Shown piece by piece: positions 1-5,649 of a stretch of DNA of 6,196 bases; position 1 is the stretch's first letter, and the number at the start of each line of letters is the position of its first letter. Under the pieces are notes generated by a model that searched no databases, was not told the DNA's origin, and was given only the letters and a program-made list of their open reading frames with translations. The stretch is taken from the NCBI GenBank assembly GCA_029263275.1, contig JAJCXU010000459.1:1-6196 (forward strand). The letters run 5' to 3'. Made by a program: the position numbers and the translations under genes. Origin of the DNA: Ilumatobacter sp. (GTDB lineage Bacteria; Actinomycetota; Acidimicrobiia; Acidimicrobiales; Ilumatobacteraceae).

Positions 1-674
1 TACTCGGCGATCTCGATCTTCTGATTGCGAGACACGTTGGCCGCGAAATCCATGATCTCCTGGCGAGCACCGTTCAGTTGGGCGTGATCGCCCATGTGGA
101 TGGCACCCAGGTGGTGGTCGGCCATGATCTGAAAGAACAGGCGGTCGGCGTCCTCACCGGTCGCTGCGTCGAGTTCATCCAAACGTTGCTGGGATTGCAT
201 GCCGGGCATCTCGGCGACCGGAACCGGTTCGTCCATCCACTCCATGGCGGTGCGGTCGGGTTCACCCACGGCGTATCCCTCCTCGGCGAGCCATCCCTTC
301 ATCCAACCGATCTCGCGTTCCTGATACAGCAGCACTTCACGTGCGTACGGTGCAACGCCGCTGTCAGGTCGTTCGTCGAGGTAGATGTTCGCGATCAGCA
401 GCGCTTGTTCATGGTGATCGAGCATGTCGCGCAAGAACCCGACATCGATTTCGTTCATCGGCTGCGGCTCCGGGTCATCAGCCCTCAACGCCCACACTCC
501 GGCCACGCCGAACCCAGCAGCGGCGACAGCGACGGCGAGCGCAATCAGCAGGACCCGGTAGAAGCGCTCAACCGTTGCGTCGGACACGCCTCCAACGGAG
601 TCCTCCCCGGCGTTCAATTCGGGACCGTCGGAGTTGGCAACGAACGGATCCTCGGTGCGATCGGTGAGCGTCAT
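1..674 (-). CDS. DUF305 family membrane-anchored protein (C-terminus beyond window)
   Basis: Reading the minus strand from ATG at 674-672 gives 224 residues with no stop up to the window edge, so the 3' end is missing. Residues 1-40 are a polar cytoplasmic stretch, 41-63 a membrane segment, and the rest should face outside. The DUF305 signature is visible twice: DMLDHHEQAL at 84-92 (H87, H88) and IMADHHLGAIHM at 183-194 (H187, H188, H193), with a PGM motif at 157-159 and RNQKIEIAE at 216-224, where family members normally end within a few residues. DUF305 proteins have ferritin-like helical bundles and often sit beside copper-resistance genes; their biochemical role is not established, so metal binding by the His/Met motifs is an inference. 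The start is fixed by an in-frame ATG with a weak GAAGAGA upstream. It is divergent from the copper-type genes on the plus strand. Confidence 0.9.
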   Translation of the reverse strand, partial: MTLTDRTEDPFVANSDGPELNAGEDSVGGVSDATVERFYRVLLIALAVAVAAAGFGVAGVWALRADDPEPQPMNEIDVGFLRDMLDHHEQALLIANIYLDERPDSGVAPYAREVLLYQEREIGWMKGWLAEEGYAVGEPDRTAMEWMDEPVPVAEMPGMQSQQRLDELDAATGEDADRLFFQIMADHHLGAIHMGDHAQLNGARQEIMDFAANVSRNQKIEIAE

Positions 675-749
675 CGAACACCAGTCTCTTCGGGCGGGAT
701 CGGTCCACGTGTGCATTCGACGACAGGGAATTTCCGTTCGTCTGAGCCG

Positions 750-763
750 GTGACGTCTATCAC
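750..763. promoter_or_regulatory. GTGA-N6-TCAC palindrome, possible regulator site
   Basis: A perfect 4+4 inverted repeat, GTGA at 750-753 and TCAC at 760-763, lies in the divergent intergenic region. The half-site and spacing equal the core of a CRP/FNR-superfamily site (TGTGA-N6-TCACA), although the outer T/A pair is not conserved. It sits at or just downstream of the predicted minus-strand transcription start, a position that would suit repression. No regulator gene is in the window, so assignment to a family is a guess. Confidence 0.22.
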
Positions 764-771
764 GAACTCCG

Positions 772-800
772 ATTGTACGGCGCTGCTGATGCTCTGTCCG
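772..800 (-). promoter_or_regulatory. Candidate sigma70-type promoter for the DUF305 gene
   Basis: On the minus strand a TACAAT -10 box (777-772, five of six consensus bases) lies 17 bases from a CGGACA -35-like box (800-795, four of six). A start near position 765 would give a 5' leader of about 90 bases before the ATG at 674. This is judged by eye from motif spacing only. Confidence 0.3.
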
Positions 801-813
801 CTCGGCGAACACA

Positions 814-827
814 TACGATTCGGCAAC
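814..827 (+). promoter_or_regulatory. Possible -10 box for leaderless start of the Tat lipoprotein gene
   Basis: TACGAT at 814-819 ends 8 bases before the GTG at 828. There is no Shine-Dalgarno-like run in front of that GTG, so a leaderless transcript beginning at or next to the GTG would fit, as is common in actinobacteria. No convincing -35 box was seen. Confidence 0.2.
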
Positions 828-1736
828 GTGAACGTCAACACGTCCGGATCGATCAGTCGCCGACTCTTCCTCGCCGGAACCGGAGGAGCGCTGCTCGCAG
901 CCTGCGGTTCCAGCGACAATGGGTCTGCCGCGCAGGACACGTCCGGAGCCGACGTATCGGAAAGCGATGACTCCTCGACCAGCGACGGCGATGACTTTGC
1001 CTTGATCCGCTACTTCACCGATCCGAGCATCACCGCCGGGCCCGATCGCCGACTCGCGCTCGGCGTCGCCGACATCGACGGCACGCTTCGAGCCGAAGGC
1101 CCCGACGAGCTACGTGCCGGGCTCCTGGACGAGCAGGGAGAACTGATCGTTGAGGTCGTCGGCCAGAGACGGACCGAATCCGTTGCACTGCCGTACTACG
1201 AGTTTCGACTCGACGTCGCCGACCCAGCCATCTACACGCTGCAAGTCGACCTCGACGGCGCCCGAGCCGACGCATCATTCACCGTCGTCGAAGCCGGTGC
1301 GCTGCCGTTCGCCGGACCAGGCGACCCGCTCGAACCGTTCGACACGCCGACCACCTCAGATGGTCGGGGCGTCGACCCGATCTGCACACGCGAGCCGGGC
1401 TGCCCGTTCCACGAAGTCACATTGACCGATGCGCTCGCCACCGGAAAGCCGGTCGTCTATCTGATCGGCACACCTGCGTTCTGCCAGACCGCGACATGCG
1501 GCCCGATCCTCGAACTACTGATCGAAGTAGCCGGCGACTTCGACGACGTGACGTTCGTGCACAGCGAGGTCTACACCGACAACACCGCCACCACGTCTGC
1601 CCCCGCCGTCGACGCGTCCGGTCTGACCTTCGAACCCGCCATCTTCCTCGTCGGCGCCGACGGCATCGTGGTCGAACGATTCGACGTCGTCGTCGACGTC
1701 AGCGAACTCCGCGACCGCATCGCCACGATCGCTTGA
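828..1736 (+). CDS. Tat-exported lipoprotein with thioredoxin-like domain
   Basis: From GTG 828 the product is 302 residues. The N-terminus has a twin-arginine motif (SRRLFLAG, R11-R12), a short hydrophobic stretch and the lipobox LAAC with the lipidated Cys at 26, followed by a Ser/Asp-rich tether to about residue 55. Residues about 57-155 look like an all-beta Ig-like domain. Residues about 180-302 look like a thioredoxin fold: GKPVVYLIG as the first core strand, then FCQTATCG with C219 and C224, and FEPAIFLV with P270 in the place of the thioredoxin cis-proline. A second motif, C186-x5-C192-x2-H195, precedes it. The CxxxxC spacing is not the classical CxxC, so a redox or metal-delivery role (Sco/TlpA-like) is inference. 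It is 39 bases upstream of ycnI, which suggests one operon. An in-frame ATG at 789 is an alternative start, but it would give a longer leader before the RR motif and also lacks a ribosome site. Confidence 0.85.
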   Translation: MNVNTSGSISRRLFLAGTGGALLAACGSSDNGSAAQDTSGADVSESDDSSTSDGDDFALIRYFTDPSITAGPDRRLALGVADIDGTLRAEGPDELRAGLLDEQGELIVEVVGQRRTESVALPYYEFRLDVADPAIYTLQVDLDGARADASFTVVEAGALPFAGPGDPLEPFDTPTTSDGRGVDPICTREPGCPFHEVTLTDALATGKPVVYLIGTPAFCQTATCGPILELLIEVAGDFDDVTFVHSEVYTDNTATTSAPAVDASGLTFEPAIFLVGADGIVVERFDVVVDVSELRDRIATIA

Positions 1737-1764
1737 CAAACAGCTCTCCACCCGACTTGGCCTG

Positions 1765-1770
1765 AAAGGA
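1765..1770 (+). promoter_or_regulatory. Ribosome binding site of ycnI-like gene
   Basis: AAAGGA lies five bases before the ATG at 1776. It is the clearest Shine-Dalgarno match in the window and fixes the start of the YcnI-like protein. Confidence 0.7.
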
Positions 1771-1775
1771 TCGAC

Positions 1776-2555
1776 ATGCGCATTCGTCAAGCCGTCATCG
1801 GGCTCCTCGCCGCAGCAAGCGCCCTGCTCGTCTCGACACCCGCCTTCGCCCACATCGATCCCGACCCGACCGAAGCACAAGCTGGAAGCCGACTCTCCGT
1901 TGGATTCACCGTCGAACACGGCTGCGACGGGTCATCCACGACGTCACTGGACATGCGACTGCCCGACGGAGTCAGCGACGCCACGCCCGAAGCACCACAG
2001 GGATGGGAAGGCTCCGTGGAGGACAATGTCGTCACCTTCGCTGGCGGCCCACTTCCCGACGATCAGGAACTCACCTTCAACGTCGCGCTGACCCTGCCGC
2101 CGACACCTGACGCCACCGTGTACTTCCCGTTCGTGCAACGTTGCGAGGCTGGTGAGATCCGCTGGATCGACGTTCCGAGCGACGGCTCCGGCGACGAACT
2201 CGACGAACCCGCACCCGCCATGGCCCTGATGGGCCCGATCGCCACGTCGGCAGCGCCCGAAATCACCACAACGATCGTGCCCGAAACCACCACGACGGTG
2301 GGGCCCGAACCGACCGCCGATGCTGCGACATCGACGACAGCGCCATCTACGACGCCCCCGACCGCTCCCGCCGCCACCGATACCCCGGATGACACCATGG
2401 TCGAAACGTCCACGACGGGCGTCGATTCGCTCGCCGATGCTGACGACGACAGCGAAGGCGGCGGAAACGGGCTGCTCCTCGCAATCGCCGTGGGCGTAGC
2501 GATCGTCGTCGCAGGCGCCGCAGTCGTGCTCTCCATTCGCCGCCGATCGTCATGA
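1776..2555 (+). CDS. ycnI: YcnI-like DUF1775 copper-binding protein, membrane-anchored
   Basis: The 259-residue product has a Sec signal peptide (1-25, ending AFA) so that H26 becomes the mature N-terminus. In the YcnI family this His is the copper ligand of a monohistidine site. The DUF1775 domain spans about 26-135, with E47-H48-G49-C50-D51-G52, W77, and the R122-C123...R129-W130 region; C50 and C123 could form a disulfide. A low-complexity Thr/Pro/Ala linker (about 145-230) leads to a single membrane helix at about 232-254 and an RRRSS tail, so the domain is displayed outside on a stalk. Actinobacterial members commonly have this layout. The stop TGA (2553-2555) overlaps the ATG of the next gene (2552) in an ATGA arrangement, implying translational coupling to copC-copD and matching the ycnI-ycnJ order in Bacillus. 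Binding of Cu(II) and handover to CopCD is inferred from the family. Confidence 0.9.
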   Translation: MRIRQAVIGLLAAASALLVSTPAFAHIDPDPTEAQAGSRLSVGFTVEHGCDGSSTTSLDMRLPDGVSDATPEAPQGWEGSVEDNVVTFAGGPLPDDQELTFNVALTLPPTPDATVYFPFVQRCEAGEIRWIDVPSDGSGDELDEPAPAMALMGPIATSAAPEITTTIVPETTTTVGPEPTADAATSTTAPSTTPPTAPAATDTPDDTMVETSTTGVDSLADADDDSEGGGNGLLLAIAVGVAIVVAGAAVVLSIRRRSS

Positions 2556-3160
2556 TGTCCTCATGGGGTCGCTTCGTCGCCGCGGTCGTCATTGTCGTCG
2601 CGGGGTTGAGTTGGTCGGGGCCGGTCAGCGCCCACGCCGATCTGGTGGAGACGAACCCTGGTAACCAGGCCGTGCTCGACGAGGCGCCATCCGAGATCGT
2701 GCTCACGTTCAGCGAGGCGATCGACCCGGTCGAGCCGGCGCTGCGCGTTGTGGACGCTGACGGCAACGACGTCGACCTCGGCACCGCCGACCAATCGCGT
2801 GGGGACAGCACACTCGGACTCGCGATCGACGAAACGCTTCGCGACGGCACCTACGTCGTGGCCTGGCAGGCTCTGTCGGCGGACTCCACAACATTCGCGG
2901 CGCCTTCACGTTCTCTGTCGGAGAAGCAACCGCTACGCGATCCGGGCTCGTCGACGAACTGTTCGCAACAAGCAACGATTTACCGGGCGGTGCCGTTCCG
3001 CTCGCTGTCGGGCGCTTCGCGAGCTACGCGGGCATCGCCGTCCTGCTCGGCGGACTGTTCGCAGCAATGGCACTCGCCCGACCACAGCTGTCGACACGCC
3101 GGGTCGGCCGACTCCTCATGGTCGGCGTGGCGGCCGGCGCCGCCGGAACCGCAGCCATGA
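2552..3160 (+). CDS. copC: CopC-domain fragment as read in the given sequence (202 aa, aberrant tail)
   Basis: Residues 1-27 form a Sec signal peptide (VSA at its end), leaving H28 as the mature N-terminus, the first copper ligand of CopC. Residues 28-112 match a CopC cupredoxin-like fold, with TNPGNQAVLDEAPSEIVLTFSEAI and GTYVVAWQALSADS. D111 is the Asp ligand of the DxH motif, and the spacing H28 to D111 agrees with His1 to Asp83 of known CopC. From residue 113 on, the frame is wrong: the Arg/Ser/Cys-rich tail to 202 is out-of-frame translation of copD and carries no family signal. ATG at 2555 is an equally possible start two codons' worth of sequence shorter by one Met. As written, this fragment would lack the last Cu ligand and final strand. 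Confidence 0.7.
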   Translation: MMSSWGRFVAAVVIVVAGLSWSGPVSAHADLVETNPGNQAVLDEAPSEIVLTFSEAIDPVEPALRVVDADGNDVDLGTADQSRGDSTLGLAIDETLRDGTYVVAWQALSADSTTFAAPSRSLSEKQPLRDPGSSTNCSQQATIYRAVPFRSLSGASRATRASPSCSADCSQQWHSPDHSCRHAGSADSSWSAWRPAPPEPQP

Positions 3161-4215
3161 TCTCGGCGCAGGCCAGCTTGATCGGCTCGTCGGTGCTCGA
3201 CTGGCCCACCGTTGCAGCGACGCGGTCAGGGCAGTGGTGGGTGCTGCGGCTCGCTGCGATCGTCGCATTCGTTCCGTTCGTCGTCTGGAGACACCGCCTA
3301 CTGTCACGAACAGGTGCCGCGGTCACTGTCGTCGCCGGTCTCGGTCTGCTCGCGATCGTGGCCGCGGGCGGGCACGGTGTCACCGGGCGCTGGGTTGCGC
3401 TCGGATACGCCGCAACCGTCACCCACCTTGCAGCCATGACCATCTGGGTCGGCGGTCTGACGCTCTTGATCATCGGGCTTCCGCGAACCCGCTTCTGGGA
3501 GACGGCAAACCGGTTCTCGCCGTGGGCGCTCGGGTCGGTCGCTGTGCTCGCTGTCAGCGGCAGCATCAACGGGTGGCGCCAGGTCGGCGGCCTCGGCGGG
3601 ATCACCGACTCGAGCTACGGCCGCTGGCTGATCGTCAAGGTGGCACTCGTTGCCATCGTGGTCGCAACCGCAGCGATCACACGACGCCTCCTCGCTCGAA
3701 GCACTGTCGCCCCCTCGGCGGAAGTGTTCGCGCTCAGCGCCGCGCCAGGACCGATAGCAGGCAGCGCGGAGCCCAGCACGTCGGCAGCAACACGAAAGAG
3801 CGTCCTGATCGAAGTCGTCGGCATCGCGTTCGTCATCGCGGCCACGTCGGGGCTCGTCAACGCCCCGCCTCCGGAACTGTCCGAACCTCAGAACCAGACT
3901 GCGTCGGTGGTCCAGGGTGACCGCATCGCACAGGTCGAACTCGAACCTGCCGTCACCGGCGGCACCGTCATGCACGTCACCATCACCTCGCCCCGGGGCG
4001 GACTCGACCGTGCCGACGAGATCACCGTGACCGCCGAACTCGAAAGCGAGCAGATCGGGCCGATCGAGATCGAGACCTTCCCGGCCAGCCCGAACCATGT
4101 CATCGCCGACGATGCCGACTTCCCCGTTGCCGGACTCTGGACCATCGAGGTCACCGCCCGATACGGCGACTTCGACCAGGTCGTCTTCAACGTCGACGTA
4201 CCGGTCGAGTCCTGA
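3067..4215 (+). CDS. copD: CopD-like membrane domain (frame truly continues from 2888)
   Basis: The first ATG in this frame (3067) falls inside the first membrane helix (RFASYAGIAVLLGGLFAAMAL), so it is not a natural start; the frame is open back to 2890 and joins CopC. In repaired numbering, eight membrane segments can be traced between about 154 and 437. CopD hallmarks are visible: GGHG with H275, HLAAMTIWVGGL with H292 and W299, the FSPWALGSVAVLAVSGSINGW helix, and YGRWLIVKVALVAIV. After the last helix (about 416-437, ending in NAPPP) a soluble region of about 100 residues rich in beta strands follows, similar to the YtkA/FixH-like domains that end many actinobacterial CopD proteins. The family role is copper movement across the membrane together with CopC. 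As an isolated 382-residue ORF it would lack CopC and half of the first helix. Confidence 0.85.
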   Translation: MALARPQLSTRRVGRLLMVGVAAGAAGTAAMISAQASLIGSSVLDWPTVAATRSGQWWVLRLAAIVAFVPFVVWRHRLLSRTGAAVTVVAGLGLLAIVAAGGHGVTGRWVALGYAATVTHLAAMTIWVGGLTLLIIGLPRTRFWETANRFSPWALGSVAVLAVSGSINGWRQVGGLGGITDSSYGRWLIVKVALVAIVVATAAITRRLLARSTVAPSAEVFALSAAPGPIAGSAEPSTSAATRKSVLIEVVGIAFVIAATSGLVNAPPPELSEPQNQTASVVQGDRIAQVELEPAVTGGTVMHVTITSPRGGLDRADEITVTAELESEQIGPIEIETFPASPNHVIADDADFPVAGLWTIEVTARYGDFDQVVFNVDVPVES

Positions 4216-4301
4216 TGGCGCCCTTGCCCGATCTCGCAATCGCAAGTCATCGGCCGCGACTTCTGCGTCGCGTGCTGACCGGTCACTCGCGGCACTACTG
4301 A
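4215..4301 (+). CDS. Possible 28-residue bridging ORF between copD and lipoprotein gene
   Basis: ATG at 4215-4217 shares a base with the copD stop (TGATG), and the ORF's own TGA at 4299-4301 shares a base with the ATG of the next gene (again TGATG). The peptide is basic, with His at 12, 24 and 27 and an RLLRRVL stretch at 15-21. No family is recognised and no good ribosome site precedes it. It could be a coupling leader that carries ribosomes to the lipoprotein start, which also lacks a Shine-Dalgarno; it could equally be a chance ORF in a GC-rich spacer. Confidence 0.25.
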   Translation: MAPLPDLAIASHRPRLLRRVLTGHSRHY

Positions 4302-5125
4302 TGCGAATCGTCATCGTCATGATCTTCGCTGCGACGTTCGCGGGCTGCGGCGACAGTTCCTCCGATGTCGCCTCCGACGAAGCGGCACCGATCGTGGACC
4401 GTCTGAAGAACACTCCCAGTCCACAGCGATGGGATTTCACCTACCAGCCCGACAGCGCATCGCCGTACGCGGACTGCCTCAGCGGCCTGGACGCCGTCGA
4501 AGGTTCGATCGATACCACCAATGGAGTGTTGGGCCTTGCCCCTCGACGCAACGCACCGCCGCTGATCGTCACCGACACGTCGCTGCTCCTCGCCCAGAGC
4601 AATCAGCCCGACTCGTGGATCGACATACCTCTCGACCCGAGCCTCGACGAAGCGCGCCTCGTCGAGAAGCTCGGAGAGATCCTCACCAGCTACATCATGA
4701 CCGGTGTCGAAGAACCCGACCTCGGCACCACCGTGCTCGCGGCGATCGACACTGCGACCTCGGTGGACACGGCACCCACGCCGTTCGGGCTCGATGGTGA
4801 GGCGATCGAGATCACGATGGACCCCGACTTGTACCTCGCCGAACTCGCAGCCGGCGGCGTCACCGTCACCGACGACGAACGCAGCCAGATTCCAACGATC
4901 ACCGCCGTAATCGACTCGCTGGGCCGGGTGACCGGCCTCGTCGTCGATCCGAGCGCGACCGGTGACGACGGAACCGACGCCGAGCATCGAGACCGCTACG
5001 TCATCACCGCCACCTACGACGAACTCGAACCGCTCGACGTACCGGACGCAACGAACCGCACGGTTGGCGGAATCGACGACGTCGACTATCCGAGCCCCGA
5101 AGAGTCCTGCACATTCGGATCCTGA
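4301..5125 (+). CDS. Putative lipoprotein, possibly LppX/LolA-like fold
   Basis: The 274-residue product starts at ATG 4301, chosen because it places a short hydrophobic signal (2-14) directly before the lipobox-like FAGC with the lipid Cys at 16; F at -3 is less usual and only one Arg (R2) precedes the core. After a Ser/Asp tether, the body is acidic and globular. Strand-like pieces include FTYQ (46-49), LIVTDTSLLLA, and TITAVIDSLGRVTGLVVDP followed later by YVITATYDELEPLDVPD. That last arrangement (a beta hairpin with DxxGR, then a strand ending in a 'L/P-DVP' motif) recalls the LppX/LprG and LolA-type lipoproteins, but similarity is weak and the function is unknown. C59 and C270 could form a disulfide. 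An in-frame extension upstream to 4097 exists but overlaps copD and adds no signal. The gene overlaps convergent lspA by 40 bases. Confidence 0.75.
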   Translation: MRIVIVMIFAATFAGCGDSSSDVASDEAAPIVDRLKNTPSPQRWDFTYQPDSASPYADCLSGLDAVEGSIDTTNGVLGLAPRRNAPPLIVTDTSLLLAQSNQPDSWIDIPLDPSLDEARLVEKLGEILTSYIMTGVEEPDLGTTVLAAIDTATSVDTAPTPFGLDGEAIEITMDPDLYLAELAAGGVTVTDDERSQIPTITAVIDSLGRVTGLVVDPSATGDDGTDAEHRDRYVITATYDELEPLDVPDATNRTVGGIDDVDYPSPEESCTFGS

Positions 5126-5649
5126 TCAGCGCCTCGTCCCGAGAGCAGACTCGATTCGTCCGATCGGTTCCGCTGCGGCGTGGTGTCGGTCGAATCGGTC
5201 GCGACCGAGGCCGACCGGTCGGATCTGGCGCTGACGATCGCCCACCAGGCGACACCCGTCGTGATGTAGATGTCGGCGATGTTGAATGTCGGCCACCAGC
5301 CCGTGTGCAGCATGTCGACGACGGAGCCTGCTTCGAGTCGATCGATCGCGTTCGCAACGGCGCCGGCGATGATGAGCGCTGCAGGTCCGGTCTGTGTACG
5401 GCCGTGCCACCACGCTCTGAGGAGTGCGACGGCGACGGCGCTGGTCACGATGACGATCAGCAGACTCGGCACGTTCGAGAACAGGCCAAACGCCGTCCCG
5501 CTGTTGTAGCCGAGTTGGAGGTCGAGGGGGCCGGGGAGCTCGATGGGAGCATCGTCGAGGGTGGCGACGGCCCAGAATTTGCTGGCGAGATCGATCGCGA
5601 CGAGCGCGACGATCCCTGCGATCATCGCCGGTCGCCGGAGGGAGTTCAT
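5086..5649 (-). CDS. lspA: Lipoprotein signal peptidase (signal peptidase II)
   Basis: The 187-residue protein is an aspartyl peptidase of the cytoplasmic membrane that cleaves the signal peptide from prolipoproteins in front of the lipidated Cys. All family boxes are visible: D20-LAS-K24 at the end of the first helix, Y48-N49-SGTAFGLF, AGAVAN100-AID103-R104, VVD112 and FNIAD126, where D112 and D126 are the catalytic pair. Four membrane helices fit about 8-26, 62-80, 89-104 and 126-140. Residues 141-187 form an extra Ser/Asp/Arg-rich cytoplasmic tail not needed for catalysis and of variable length in actinobacteria. Its ATG overlaps the stop of the upstream CDF-like gene (ATGA at 5649-5646), indicating coupling. 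Two of its likely substrates are encoded nearby on the other strand. Confidence 0.95.
   Translation of the reverse strand: MNSLRRPAMIAGIVALVAIDLASKFWAVATLDDAPIELPGPLDLQLGYNSGTAFGLFSNVPSLLIVIVTSAVAVALLRAWWHGRTQTGPAALIIAGAVANAIDRLEAGSVVDMLHTGWWPTFNIADIYITTGVAWWAIVSARSDRSASVATDSTDTTPQRNRSDESSLLSGRGADQDPNVQDSSGLG

Larger units (their letters stand above)
2552..4215 (+). pseudogene. copC-copD (YcnJ-like) fusion gene broken by one-base frameshift
   Basis: Two adjacent frames together encode one CopC-CopD protein. Frame one runs from ATG 2552 through CopC to ...SADS (codon TCC at 2885-2887). The CopC sequence resumes in the -1 frame at AAC 2890 as NIRGAFTFSVG and continues without a stop to TGA at 4213-4215. 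Restoring one C to the CC at 2886-2887 (making CCC) yields SADSHNIRGAFTFSVG, the expected family motif. The repaired protein would be about 554 residues: signal peptide, CopC, eight membrane segments and a C-terminal beta domain. The downstream frame shows no decay, so the lesion is either very recent or a sequencing/assembly error. The gene is coupled to ycnI by a 4-base overlap. Family knowledge: CopC binds periplasmic copper and CopD is the membrane partner linked to copper uptake. Confidence 0.85.

Noticed and set aside
78..827. Long open plus-strand extension in front of the Tat lipoprotein (from 78)
   Set aside because: It is antisense to the DUF305 gene, whose protein shows clear family motifs; the twin-arginine signal would lie deep inside the product. 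The openness reflects GC-rich codon structure.
2240..2440. Repetitive ACC/ACG-rich stretch as a possible tandem DNA repeat
   Set aside because: The units are irregular and in frame; they encode the Thr/Pro/Ala linker of the YcnI-like protein.
2880..2892. Programmed -1 ribosomal frameshift joining CopC to CopD
   Set aside because: A -1 slip would restore the motif, but the codons GAC TCC ACA do not form a slippery heptamer and re-pairing would be poor; a deleted C or base-calling error is simpler.
2748..3920. 390-codon plus-strand ORF across copC-copD
   Set aside because: Arg/Pro/Ser-rich translation with no domain signal; it is an alternate frame of the CopC-CopD coding sequence.
3304..4440. 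378-codon minus-strand ORF opposite copD
   Set aside because: Asp/Arg/Glu-rich composition typical of antisense translation of a GC-rich gene; no recognisable motif, and it spans two real gene ends.
5150..5230. Several short inverted repeats of the CGGTCG/CGACCG type as a terminator for the convergent genes
   Set aside because: They lie inside lspA coding sequence, form no single clean stem and lack a T run on either strand.
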